A stretch of 28,051 bases of DNA from Candidatus Fibrimonadales bacterium (GCA_009788135.1 WQSA01000004.1:1-28051); one strand, 5' to 3'; positions 15,285 through 21,880 are shown, numbered from the stretch's first letter. The notes: a model not told the origin generated them from the sequence alone. Made by a program: numbers and translations.

Positions 15285-15478
15285 TCTGCCTCCTTAAATT
15301 TTATTTCCTCTATAGCTTCCCTGCACGTGCAGTTTCTATCCGCAAGGTTAACGCAGCGTTTATTCCCATAGTTCGCCTTGTAATATTTGCAGTTGCCCGA
15401 TACATGGCAATTGCAGGCGTAAATACGCTTTACTACGCATTGGTTCGGCTTGTTTGTTTTTTCGTACCATTTACGCAT
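15275..15478 (-). CDS. Cysteine-rich small protein
   Basis: A 67-residue basic protein with eight Cys in the core (pattern C-x8-C-x-C-x5-C-x12-C-x7-C-x-C) plus one near the end. This spacing suggests one or two zinc sites. No leader peptide is seen, so it should be cytoplasmic. The family is not recognised. It overlaps both neighbours by about 8-10 bases. Confidence 0.6.
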   Translation of the reverse strand: MRKWYEKTNKPNQCVVKRIYACNCHVSGNCKYYKANYGNKRCVNLADRNCTCREAIEEIKFKEAECR

Positions 15479-15632
15479 TTTCCATCTCCTTCCAGATATA
15501 TCTATTCAGCCGCTCGGCAGTTTTCAAATGTCCGTAGTCAATCAAGCGTCCTAAAATCTTTTTCTGAACTTCCTCGCCTAAACTCTTATAGATTATCAGG
15601 GGCATTTGAAAGCATTTAGTTTTAAGTTTCAT
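15471..15632 (-). CDS. Small protein, unknown
   Basis: A 53-residue product starting MKLKTKCFQ, with AGGTG before the ATG; a longer in-frame start at 15671 would overlap the previous gene and lacks a comparable site. It is mostly helical (EEVQKKILGRLIDYGHLKTA). No recognised family. Confidence 0.5.
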   Translation of the reverse strand: MKLKTKCFQMPLIIYKSLGEEVQKKILGRLIDYGHLKTAERLNRYIWKEMENA

Positions 15633-15634
15633 AA

Positions 15635-15799
15635 TCACCTGCCCCCTTTGTAATAAGGCACCACATGGCACTCCTCGCTGTATTCAGCGCAAAAGTCCAT
15701 AGCTTTCTTTCGCGCGTTCCTGCCTGCGTATGTAGCCTGCCAGCCTTTGCGGCTGTAGCATAGGTAAACAGCGTCAAACGGATCTCTCTTAGTTAGCAT
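15635..15799 (-). CDS. Small basic protein, unknown
   Basis: A 54-residue product beginning MLTKRDPFDAVYL, chosen because AAGGAGG stands before this ATG. It contains several aromatic residues, Lys/Arg and two Cys (YSRKGWQATYAGRNARKKAM). It starts inside the end of the DUF5675-like gene. The start region closely resembles the start of that gene (see the junction finding). Unknown function. Confidence 0.55.
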   Translation of the reverse strand: MLTKRDPFDAVYLCYSRKGWQATYAGRNARKKAMDFCAEYSEECHVVPYYKGGR

Positions 15800-16214
15800 T
15801 GCCTGCCTCCTTGACAATCTCCATCCTTGCCAATCCCGTGTAGTTTTGGTCCATGGCATCCTCGAAGTTTTTCAGAACCTGCTTGCCATGCTCCAGCTCA
15901 TTTTTCTCTCTCATGCCGACCAGTATGCAGCCGTCCGTGTGTTCAGGCTTTCTTCCGGCGTGAATGCGGATTCCTTCGTAGTTCGGCACTTTGAGCAACA
16001 GCCACATTTCCCGCATGAACTTCGGGCTGTATGTTTTCGCCATGTCGTAGTAGCCGTAAGGGATGGCGGTAATCTTCGGAACTTTCGCATCTCTGACTTT
16101 ATCCTCCAAGGTATCGCACTTGAACAGCTGCTCGCCATTCTCGTTGTATATCTCCAGCGTACCGAACGTGCGGTCTGCTTGGAACTCTTTGCGCGTTAGC
16201 TTAAGCGTCAGCAT
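15789..16214 (-). CDS. DUF5675-like protein
   Basis: A 141-residue protein opening MLTLKLTRKEF, preceded by AAAGGAGG; the ATG overlaps the end of the previous gene. Features of DUF5675: TFGTLEIYNENGE, CDTLEDKVRD (about 33-42), ITAIPYGYYDM (48-58), SPKF, and EGIRIHAGRKPEHTDGCILVG near 79-99. The His-Ala-Gly...Gly-Cys arrangement recalls the H...GC signature of L,D-transpeptidases, so a cell-wall role has been considered for the family, but there is no signal peptide here and the function is unknown. Confidence 0.75.
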   Translation of the reverse strand: MLTLKLTRKEFQADRTFGTLEIYNENGEQLFKCDTLEDKVRDAKVPKITAIPYGYYDMAKTYSPKFMREMWLLLKVPNYEGIRIHAGRKPEHTDGCILVGMREKNELEHGKQVLKNFEDAMDQNYTGLARMEIVKEAGNAN

Positions 16215-16479
16215 TGGCGGCCTCCTTTGCGATATAGCCTTCCACGAGCTTCGCATAGCCCTGTATGTCGACCCAGTTGTCCGGATAGCGCGGGTCGCCG
16301 TTGAATGCCCTCACGAGCTTGTCTATCACCATCATCGCCCCTTGCCTGTGCACGGGCTCGGCCCTGCCCCAGCTCGGAAGAGCTTGCAGAATGCCGGCTA
16401 TGGCCTCTTTCGCCTCCGCGTTCATTTCGTAGCTTCCGTAGAGCGCGCTGCGCTCTTTCAATACAACTTCTATGCTCAT
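16201..16479 (-). CDS. DUF6378-like protein
   Basis: A 92-residue protein with the pattern LKERSALYGSYEMNAEAKE at 7-25, MVIDKLVRAFNGDPRYPDNW at about 50-69 and VDIQGYAKL (70-78). The 'ERxxxYG', 'IxxKxxRxxxGDP', 'DNWxDIxGYA' series is a common phage motif set of unknown function. It precedes the O-like gene's stop by an ATGA overlap and is translated in the same chain. Confidence 0.72.
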   Translation of the reverse strand: MSIEVVLKERSALYGSYEMNAEAKEAIAGILQALPSWGRAEPVHRQGAMMVIDKLVRAFNGDPRYPDNWVDIQGYAKLVEGYIAKEAANADA

Positions 16480-17351
16480 GCTGATTTTCTCCGTTTGTCT
16501 TGTTCCATCAATTCTCTCATAGCCTTTTGAGTTTTAGCCCATTCTTCAGCCGTAAAATCCCTATTACAGGCATTGCATTGCTGCTGGGCTGTTATTTGCG
16601 CCCTGCGCTTCTCTAGGCGTATATTGACCCTGTCCTCAACGCTGCGCCATTCCTTGTTATGCAACCAGCGGCGAAAGCTTTGTATAAAGCGCTTTTCTTC
16701 CATGCTCTCCCAGCCGAATTCTTCTGAGCTTATTTTCAATGCCTCGATGATAAATTCAAGGTTTGGGAGTATTCCGGCTTTTTGATATTCCTGCCAAAGC
16801 TCGAACGATTTTTCTTTTTCTGTTTTCTTGGGAAAAATTTTCCATGCTTTTTCAAAATCTTCCGAGTAATTCAAAAGCGTTGTAATTCTTACATTTTCGC
16901 TTTTTTCTTTTTTATTTATTTTTTCTTTTTTTGTTACACATGTAACATCATTATCCGTAACGTTATTCTTATTGTTATTTGAATTAAAAGAACCCCCCTC
17001 CAAACCTCCCCCCAGACCCCCTGTAATTCTTACACTTTTCTCACCAGCGGAAACGCCAGCGGAGCCGATAACTTCCGCATTTGTTGGCGTTTCGCATGGC
17101 GTTGTAATTCTTACATTTTCGCCGCTGTAATTCTTACATTTTTTTGTAATTCTTACACTCTCGGAATCTGTAATTATTACATCTTTTTTGTAATTCTTAC
17201 ACGGAGTTTTTCTGTAATTCTTGCGGTAGCCGCTGATGTAATTCTTACACTTTTCTCTATGCGCCCTTGTCATTTCTTCTAATTCGGAAACGAGCAAAAG
17301 GCGGGTAGTAAGCTCTTGCAGCAGCACGTAATTTACAGGCAGAGTTTTCAT
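16476..17351 (-). CDS. O-like replication initiation protein with iterons in its gene
   Basis: A 291-residue protein. The start MKTLPVNYV at 17351 has GGAGG upstream and an ATGA overlap; an upstream in-frame ATG at 17420 lies inside the previous gene. Layout: an N-terminal helix (1-36); a Lys/Asn/Tyr/Ile/Thr-rich region encoded by nine iterons, seen as CKNY and VRIT peptides (about 35-165); a Gly/Ser/Asn linker; then a helical C-terminal domain at about 165-255 containing FEKAWKIFPKKTEKEKSFEL, FIIEALKISSEEFGW and RWLHNKEWRSVED. A tail with CNAC and a charged helix follows. The C-terminal domain resembles the 'F..YP.k..k..A...W..' domain of phage replication proteins. As in lambda O, the origin appears to lie inside the gene. 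No winged-helix DNA-binding domain is seen at the N-terminus, so iteron recognition by this protein is not shown. Confidence 0.72.
   Translation of the reverse strand: MKTLPVNYVLLQELTTRLLLVSELEEMTRAHREKCKNYISGYRKNYRKTPCKNYKKDVIITDSESVRITKKCKNYSGENVRITTPCETPTNAEVIGSAGVSAGEKSVRITGGLGGGLEGGSFNSNNNKNNVTDNDVTCVTKKEKINKKEKSENVRITTLLNYSEDFEKAWKIFPKKTEKEKSFELWQEYQKAGILPNLEFIIEALKISSEEFGWESMEEKRFIQSFRRWLHNKEWRSVEDRVNIRLEKRRAQITAQQQCNACNRDFTAEEWAKTQKAMRELMEQDKRRKSA
16881..17249. repeat. Nine 13-bp iterons: probable phage replication origin
   Basis: TGTAATTCTTACA (plus-strand reading) is found at 16881, 17022, 17103, 17126, 17145, 17189 and 17237; variants TGTAATTATTACA at 17169 and TGTAATTCTTGCG at 17213. 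All nine point the same way. The seven copies from 17103 to 17249 are spaced 19-24 bp, near two helical turns. They fall in two different reading frames (VRIT and CKNY), so the conserved thing is DNA, not protein. Beside them are a run of G/C-rich triplets, an AT-rich stretch (16895-16985) and a TGTTACA/TGTAACA palindrome. This combination is typical of iteron-type origins. Confidence 0.75.
16932..16947. promoter_or_regulatory. Palindrome in the AT-rich part of the origin
   Basis: TGTTACA CA TGTAACA is a perfect inverted repeat of seven pairs with a 2-bp centre, in the AT-rich segment on the gene-3' side of the iterons. It shares the TGTAA half-site with the iterons, so it could bind the same protein, perhaps at the unwinding region. 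Confidence 0.5.
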
Positions 17352-17518
17352 CCGCACCCCTCCCTTTCTACGAGCAGTATAACATCCCTTATCCGCTCGC
17401 AATGGCGCGCTGCCTCGCAAGACCTACGGCTGTTGTTGGCAGCATCGAAGCGTCTCATCATGTCGTGCGCCCATCTGGCGGTTTCCCTGAGCGATTCTAT
17501 AGCTTCTTTATGCGTCAT
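17348..17518 (-). CDS. Small helical protein, unknown
   Basis: A 56-residue protein from MTHKEAIESLRETA, chosen for the GGGAGGGG before the ATG at 17518 and the ATGA overlaps at both ends. It forms two charged helices with Arg/Glu pairs and two Cys. No family recognised. Confidence 0.55.
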   Translation of the reverse strand: MTHKEAIESLRETARWAHDMMRRFDAANNSRRSCEAARHCERIRDVILLVEREGCG

Positions 17519-17724
17519 TTGCTCCCCTCCCACAAGTCGCAGATGCAAGAGTCCTTTGATAGCATTGAGCAGCTCGTAGATTTTGCGCAATTCATGCAAG
17601 TTTCAACCTTGCGATAATTAGCAAATATTCGCTGCTGCTCTACGCTTATAGCATTCCCCGCCTTTTCCTGCTTCTTGGCCTTTAGGCTTGCCCTGCGCTT
17701 TATATCATGCTCTTTAGGGCTCAT
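17515..17724 (-). CDS. Small protein with a cysteine cluster
   Basis: A 69-residue product starting MSPKEHDIKRRASLK at 17724, with GGGAGG upstream; a longer ATG at 17778 would overlap the RusA-type gene heavily. The N-terminal half is basic helix. The C-terminal half has CMNCAKSTSCSMLSKDSCIC (CxxC, then three more Cys), a probable zinc-binding arrangement. Role unknown; it is next to the RusA-type gene. Confidence 0.6.
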   Translation of the reverse strand: MSPKEHDIKRRASLKAKKQEKAGNAISVEQQRIFANYRKVETCMNCAKSTSCSMLSKDSCICDLWEGSK

Positions 17725-18085
17725 ATAACCTCCCAAAGAATAAGCTCGTGGTTGAGCGTTTTGTCCAGCTTTTTTCAAGCACGAGTTTTTCTATGCGGCT
17801 ATCGTTGAATCCGTAAAACTCAGCCAGGCAGTCAATGAAGACTTTAGGCATATTGTCGAGATCGCGCCTGTATAAATCCTTGCGCAATACAAAGGTTATA
17901 GATAGCTTTACAGGCTCTTTTCCGATTCCAAGGGGGTAACCGCTATCAAAAGGGAATAGCTGGCTTAATTGCGCCTCTACAGCCTTCTCGAACGCTGTTA
18001 CATCCTTGCTCTTGAAATGCTTCCCCTTGGCGTGTCTCACGTAATGATTCACGCTTGGGATTTTCGCAATGGTTATCACGTGCAT
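17714..18085 (-). CDS. rusA: RusA-type Holliday junction resolvase
   Basis: A 123-residue protein of the RusA family, which cuts Holliday junctions during phage recombination and replication. Visible: the N-terminal IAKIPSVNHYVRHAKGKHF (strand and basic loop), then RRDLDNMPKVFIDCLAEFYG (about 73-92) and FNDSRIEKL (93-101). By alignment with E. coli RusA, the three catalytic Asp (70, 72, 91 there) correspond to Asp75, Asp77 and Asp95 here. The Asp just before the last one is replaced by Asn, which is not one of the three. Length is near the usual 120. It starts at a TAATG overlap with the upstream gene and ends inside the next one. Confidence 0.87.
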   Translation of the reverse strand: MHVITIAKIPSVNHYVRHAKGKHFKSKDVTAFEKAVEAQLSQLFPFDSGYPLGIGKEPVKLSITFVLRKDLYRRDLDNMPKVFIDCLAEFYGFNDSRIEKLVLEKSWTKRSTTSLFFGRLYEP

Positions 18086-18570
18086 TACTCGAACTCTCCC
18101 ACGATGTAGATTCGGATGTCGTTGATTATGAGACGGAAGTAGTTGTACTGAGTGTTGTATTCAAAACAGGTCTCAATAGTGCCTAGCTGCAAATTGGTGA
18201 AATTTGACAAAGAGACTTTGTTGTAGCCGTTTGAAATCTTGCCTTTTTCAACTTTCCATTTTCCGTAATTGAAATCTACCGGTTTCCATGTGGCGGTATA
18301 TTTGTAGGGATTTTTCGTCTGGTCTTCCTCCCACGCTTTATACTCTTCCGAGTTGCGGAAATCCGTCTGCGCCAAATAAAGGTAATCGTCAACAATCAAG
18401 CGAGTGTTGAATTTATCCTCTATGAACAGGCTTTCAAGTTCCGATAATACAATCGGCGTTTCCACGAACCCGTTTTCTTCCACGTTGCAGAAGATGGTGT
18501 TTTTCTTGTTTGCGTAGAGTATGAACTTTACGCGCTCCGTTTCTCCGAAGAGATTTTTCTGCTCTTTCAT
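18085..18570 (-). CDS. Unknown protein, beta-rich
   Basis: A 161-residue protein starting MKEQKNLFGETERVKFILYA, with AAGGAGG before the ATG. It is rich in aromatic residues and beta-strand-like alternation (for example NYFRLIINDIRIYIVGEFE at the end) and has a charged middle section. I do not recognise the family. Its place between the RecT block and RusA suggests a recombination or accessory role. Confidence 0.65.
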   Translation of the reverse strand: MKEQKNLFGETERVKFILYANKKNTIFCNVEENGFVETPIVLSELESLFIEDKFNTRLIVDDYLYLAQTDFRNSEEYKAWEEDQTKNPYKYTATWKPVDFNYGKWKVEKGKISNGYNKVSLSNFTNLQLGTIETCFEYNTQYNYFRLIINDIRIYIVGEFE

Positions 18571-18585
18571 TATTTATCCTCCTTG

Positions 18586-18639
18586 TTAAAGCGTTTCAAA
18601 CTCTTTGCAGCTTCCGTCTTTGTAGTAGATTTTATACAT
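18586..18639 (-). CDS. Possible 17-residue micro-ORF
   Basis: ATG at 18639 with GGGAGG upstream, encoding MYKIYYKDGSCKEFETL, fills the only gap between the two neighbouring genes. The start overlaps the upstream stop as GATGTATAA, the same kind of junction seen elsewhere in the window. It may be a real small protein or simply a coupling leader for the next gene. Confidence 0.4.
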   Translation of the reverse strand: MYKIYYKDGSCKEFETL

Positions 18640-18919
18640 CGGCGGCCTCCCGTTTGAACTCAAAGGACTTTATTCCATCGTCCAGCTCCACGTAGATTTT
18701 CACGGATTTGACGTCCTCTTTTGTGTTCCGAAAATCGATGTCAATAAAAACATCTTCCGCTCTACTTTTGTTGTACAATGCGTCATGTATTTCTATTGTA
18801 TAACCATTCTTAACATTGTATAACCTTTTTTCGAGCTGCTGTTTTAGATTATGTAGATAATCGCTAACTTCCTTCACTTTGCTCTCTGTTTCTTTTACCT
18901 TTTCAATGTGCGTACTCAT
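18632..18919 (-). CDS. Unknown protein with N-terminal coiled coil
   Basis: A 95-residue protein starting MSTHIEKVKETESKVKEVSD. Residues 1-35 form a heptad-type helix and the rest a mixed strand part (FIDIDFRNTKEDVKSVKIYV). Ends in REAADV with the GATGTATAA junction. No family recognised. Confidence 0.62.
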   Translation of the reverse strand: MSTHIEKVKETESKVKEVSDYLHNLKQQLEKRLYNVKNGYTIEIHDALYNKSRAEDVFIDIDFRNTKEDVKSVKIYVELDDGIKSFEFKREAADV

Positions 18920-20001
18920 ACATTCCCCTCCCCGTAGTTGATGGTTACGTGCGGGATTTGACCGAGCACTATGGCACGGCGTATTATTGCGGCTTTGGCA
19001 TACACATCGGCTGTAGACGTTACTATGAGCTTAGCTATAGCCTTGTCTATCTCATCCCAAACTTCTTTTCTCCTGTTTGCATTCGCAGGCGGCGCACCTG
19101 TCCCGGTGTTTTTCTCCAGCTCGGGACTTGCAGGATTTACCGCCGCCTGCTTCTGTCTCTCCAATTCCGCGGCCTCTTGCGCTATGCGCTTCTGCTCCGC
19201 TTCCAACGCCGCTTGCTGCTTGCGCTGCTCTTCCGCTACTCTAGCTTGCCTTTCCGCTTCTGCCTGTTGCGCCTTGCGCTGCTCTTCAAGCTCTTTAGCC
19301 TTTGCCGCCTGCAGTTCTTTTTCCATCTGCTCCATTTTTTCAAGCTTGGCTATTTTCTCCAGCTTTTCCTCAATGGCTTTTGTGTACTCAGATTTTGCGG
19401 CGTTGAACTTTGCCGCCTCTTCGATGGTGGAGTACTTGCTCGGACTGCTCTCTTTTGTAGTTTTAAGCAAAGTTTCCATTTCCCATCTTACATCGGATAG
19501 ATTCAGATTCTTCTCCCACACTTTCTCCACCCGCTCATTCTGCGCCTCTATCTCCTTGCCGGGATGCTCCAGCTTGGCCCATATAGGCTCCCAGACAGAT
19601 TTCACGCCTCGCCTGGTGCGGTCTATGCCGTTGGGATAAGGCGTGAATTCTTCTTTTACTCGTTTTGCGTTTTCGTCAAATCTGGTAAAAGTCTTTTTGG
19701 CATTTTTAACTTCTTTATCGTACGCCTTGCGTTCGTTGAGATCGCAATAATTGCATACGAGACCAGTGTACTTAGCCGCTTCTTTTTGCGCGGCGGCTAC
19801 CACAGATTCGGTCTGTATGAGGAAATTTCCCATAAAGTTCAAATCTCCCGCGTAAGCTTCGATAACATTATCCTGCTTCGCAAATTCCACGAGCTCAAGC
19901 TTGGGCTCCGTCTTGTCTGCGGATTGGCTGGCTCTGTCCGCATGCTCCAATATGGCCTCGAGGTATTTTTTCTGCTGCGCTTCTGATGGTTTTTCTATCA
20001 T
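18916..20001 (-). CDS. Coiled-coil protein next to RecT (DUF1351-like)
   Basis: A 361-residue protein immediately downstream of recT (ATGA overlap). Residues 70-130 (KAYDKEVKNAKKTFTRFDEN and following) and the C-terminal segment ending AIIRRAIVLGQIPHVTINYG resemble DUF1351 phage proteins, which are commonly encoded beside RecT. A long Lys/Glu/Ala/Gln coiled coil spans roughly 195-295. Residues 295-320 are a Pro/Gly/Ala linker. Function unknown; a structural partner of the annealing protein is possible. The DUF1351 label is tentative. Confidence 0.6.
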   Translation of the reverse strand: MIEKPSEAQQKKYLEAILEHADRASQSADKTEPKLELVEFAKQDNVIEAYAGDLNFMGNFLIQTESVVAAAQKEAAKYTGLVCNYCDLNERKAYDKEVKNAKKTFTRFDENAKRVKEEFTPYPNGIDRTRRGVKSVWEPIWAKLEHPGKEIEAQNERVEKVWEKNLNLSDVRWEMETLLKTTKESSPSKYSTIEEAAKFNAAKSEYTKAIEEKLEKIAKLEKMEQMEKELQAAKAKELEEQRKAQQAEAERQARVAEEQRKQQAALEAEQKRIAQEAAELERQKQAAVNPASPELEKNTGTGAPPANANRRKEVWDEIDKAIAKLIVTSTADVYAKAAIIRRAIVLGQIPHVTINYGEGNV

Positions 20002-20879
20002 TTTGATTCCTCCAGGGCTAAAAGCAGTTCGTCCGTTATATACGCATCGTCTATAGCTTCGGTTATGTCACGGGACAGCGAATTGACCTGCTGCGCCCCA
20101 AGCGTTGCGAGCTTGTCGGTCGGGCAGTAGTTTTTTATGATGCCTATAACCTTTTTCTGATCTTTGATTGATTTGAGCCAGTTTTGCAGCGGCTTAAGCC
20201 ATCCCGGCTCGGGCGGCAGCTCTTTGGGCTGCTGGCGGCTTGCGCCGTCTATGTTCACGGTGTAGTCGGGATTCGCCAGCGGCGTTTGCGGTTGCACCAC
20301 TTCCGCTTCTGCTGCTTCTGGCGGTTTCGGTTTCGCCTGCTTGGCTGCCGGCGGCGTTTGCGTTTGCGCCACTTCGGGCTCCGCAAAATCCTGAACCTCC
20401 TCCGTCGCGTAAAAGCCGTTTAGGCAAGCAGGAAACAAAGCCCTAACGCCTTCGCTTACCGCTCTCGCTCTGAGCATTTGGTTCGGGAATTTTTTCCAGG
20501 TGTCGCGGACAGACAAGCCTGCATATTCCGCTCGCTTCATGTCCCACTTAACCGTGAGACTGCCGCCTTGCGGGTGCGTAAGCTCTACCTCACACTCGGT
20601 ATTGTCCGATTTGATATATTTAATCGTGCCTCCGGCATTTTGGAAGCGGCTCAATATTTCCGAGGATTTGAGCGCGGGGCGGCCCTGAATAACGTCGTAA
20701 GCCATTGCGGCCCTTGCGTAGTGAACGCCTTCGCTCTGGGCAACAAGCATGAGGGCACAGGCCTGGTCTTTCGTCTTAGCTCCGAACAGGCCTGATTTGG
20801 CGATGTATTCGGCGGCTTTTTCTATCTCTTGCAGCGGAACTAGATTCCCCTGCTGCGTTGTTGTGAGTGCGTTGCTCAT
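19998..20879 (-). CDS. recT: RecT-family single-strand annealing protein
   Basis: A 293-residue protein expected to coat single-stranded DNA and anneal complementary strands during phage recombination. Residues about 25-165 contain the core: ALMLVAQSEGVHYARAAMAY near 42-61, IQGRPALKSSEILSRFQNA near 64-82, the beta segment VELTHPQGGSLTVKW, and FPNQMLRARAVSEGVRALFP near 131-150, which matches RecT-type proteins. The C-terminal 100 residues have a Pro/Ala/Gln-rich linker and a helical tail, the sort of place where single-strand binding protein partners dock. No exonuclease (RecE/Exo) gene is visible nearby. Start at 20879 overlaps the upstream stop (ATGA). Confidence 0.82.
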   Translation of the reverse strand: MSNALTTTQQGNLVPLQEIEKAAEYIAKSGLFGAKTKDQACALMLVAQSEGVHYARAAMAYDVIQGRPALKSSEILSRFQNAGGTIKYIKSDNTECEVELTHPQGGSLTVKWDMKRAEYAGLSVRDTWKKFPNQMLRARAVSEGVRALFPACLNGFYATEEVQDFAEPEVAQTQTPPAAKQAKPKPPEAAEAEVVQPQTPLANPDYTVNIDGASRQQPKELPPEPGWLKPLQNWLKSIKDQKKVIGIIKNYCPTDKLATLGAQQVNSLSRDITEAIDDAYITDELLLALEESK

Positions 20880-21109
20880 ACGGTGACCCTCCCTGCGATT
20901 ATAGTGTGGCTAGGCACATTGTATAATGCTCCGCCATACTCATAGCCCGCATCGTACATCGCTCCATTATCTCTGTGATTGTAGCGATACCACTTGTCGT
21001 AGTAGCCGTGCTTGGCATCTCTCATGCCGATTAAGTATGTGGATTGCGGAATTGTCCGCTCTGCTGCCTCCCCAGGCTGCGCCGGAGTGCGTTGTGTGAC
21101 TTGCGTCAT
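20876..21109 (-). CDS. Small protein, unknown, with a structured leader
   Basis: A 77-residue protein starting MTQVTQRTPAQPGE, preceded by AGGAG; an in-frame ATG at 21166 would run through the stem-loops and is less likely. After a disordered Thr/Gln/Pro N-terminus it has SQSTYLIGMRD-like strands (SQ is IPQSTYLIGMRDAKHGYYDK in the sequence), then YRYNHRDNG and repeated Tyr/Gly residues. No family recognised. It is the first gene after the structured leader and is translated into RecT through an ATGA overlap, so its ribosome binding site may set the level of the recombination genes. Confidence 0.6.
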   Translation of the reverse strand: MTQVTQRTPAQPGEAAERTIPQSTYLIGMRDAKHGYYDKWYRYNHRDNGAMYDAGYEYGGALYNVPSHTIIAGRVTV

Positions 21110-21194
21110 GTGTTGCTCCTGTGTGTTGCTCCGGGGTTTGTTTGCCTCGCCCTGCGACCGGAGCAACGGTATCCGCAGGGGAGGCGGTTAAAGT
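21110..21194 (-). promoter_or_regulatory. Structured leader RNA with interleaved stems and a duplicated ribosome binding site
   Basis: On the minus-strand RNA: segment A (21185-21174, GCCTCCCCTGCG) pairs with A' (21156-21144, CGCAGGGCGAGGC), 12 pairs with a one-base bulge. Segment B (21167-21158, GTTGCTCCGG) pairs perfectly with B' (21134-21125, CCGGAGCAAC), 10 pairs. The order is A-B-A'-B', so the two stems form either a pseudoknot or alternative structures. GGAGCAACACA is then repeated 13 bases later (21119-21109), overlapping the ribosome binding site and ATG of the next gene, and B can also pair with that copy (8 pairs). Loops contain an A-rich AAACAAACC. Confidence 0.65.
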
Positions 21195-21467
21195 CTAATT
21201 CCTTCTAATGCGGCCCTTCTGGGGCTCGTAATTCAGCATCGCTATAGTTGCCTCGTTGTCTCCCATGAACCGCTCCACCCCCGATTTCGGGTAAAAGCGG
21301 AAATCGCCTCTCTGCTCGTATGGTATGCCGTTCAGCCTCGCATGCTTCTCGAATGTCTTTACCGCCATGCCGCAATGCTCGGCGGCCTCCTCTTTGGTTA
21401 GGGAGGATTTGCAGGCCCTGGCGTAGGCCCTCAATGCTTTGGAGTGCTCGGATAGGTCAGCGGTCAT
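21195..21467 (-). CDS. Helix-turn-helix DNA-binding protein
   Basis: A 90-residue protein with TKEEAAEHCGMAVKTFEKHA at 24-43 followed by NGIPYEQRGDFRFYPKSGVE, which is the winged-helix pattern of excisionase/MerR-like or phage terminase-like DNA-binding domains: 'eeAAe.lgvs..tf.r......P......r.y.'. It lies just upstream of the structured leader, in the early operon. Excisionase, Cro-like repressor or other DNA-binding roles are all possible. Confidence 0.62.
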   Translation of the reverse strand: MTADLSEHSKALRAYARACKSSLTKEEAAEHCGMAVKTFEKHARLNGIPYEQRGDFRFYPKSGVERFMGDNEATIAMLNYEPQKGRIRRN

Positions 21468-21690
21468 TTTTTTTGATTCTCCCAGAGATATGCAGCACTA
21501 GCATAAGCAGATTAAGCGGCGTAAGAATGGAAAATGTTATTAGCGTGAAAATTGGCGGAAATGGAACAAAGCCATTTGAAATGTTAAACGACCAGTATAT
21601 GAAGCAAAGGAACGTCCCAAACTCAATGCATAACATATTGCACTTACCAGATTTTACATACGAAAGTAATTCCCTAATTGATTTATACAT
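21457..21690 (-). CDS. Small membrane protein
   Basis: A 77-residue product from the ATG at 21690 (GGGAG upstream; the ATG two codons earlier is too close to it). After a basic N-terminus it has two hydrophobic segments at about 19-37 (CNMLCIEFGTFLCFIYWSF) and 44-68 (FPPIFTLITFSILTPLNLLM), with a Lys/Arg tail. Unknown function. Confidence 0.58.
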   Translation of the reverse strand: MYKSIRELLSYVKSGKCNMLCIEFGTFLCFIYWSFNISNGFVPFPPIFTLITFSILTPLNLLMLVLHISGRIKKNDR

Positions 21691-21880
21691 TGCCATCTCC
21701 CGCTTTTGTTGCGCTTGTATTTATGGTCAGCACCCCCAAAATGCCGCATATACAACCGATTATGAGTTTATCGGCATCGTCAAATTCAATACTTTTTATA
21801 CTTGCTAATGCATATATTACTGCCATGTCCACGATGGCAACTAATATGCCCAATGCGAGCTGTTTCAGAAATCTAATCAT
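21683..21880 (-). CDS. Small membrane protein with two predicted segments
   Basis: A 65-residue protein with AGGAG upstream. Hydrophobic segments lie at about 7-27 (QLALGILVAIVDMAVIYALA) and 38-54 (KLIIGCICGILGVLTIN). Ends AGDGNV at a GGGAGATGGCAATGTATAA junction. Unknown. Confidence 0.58.
   Translation of the reverse strand: MIRFLKQLALGILVAIVDMAVIYALASIKSIEFDDADKLIIGCICGILGVLTINTSATKAGDGNV

Noticed and set aside
16881..17249. CRISPR array
   Set aside because: The 13-bp repeats are too short, irregularly spaced at 19-24 bp, and lie inside a coding frame; iterons explain them better.
18949..19986. Plus-strand frames opposite the coiled-coil gene
   Set aside because: They arise from the low-complexity coiled-coil codons on the other strand and have no supporting start signals.
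21195..21467. Calling the HTH protein an excisionase outright
   Set aside because: No integrase or attachment site is in the window, so the precise role cannot be supported.
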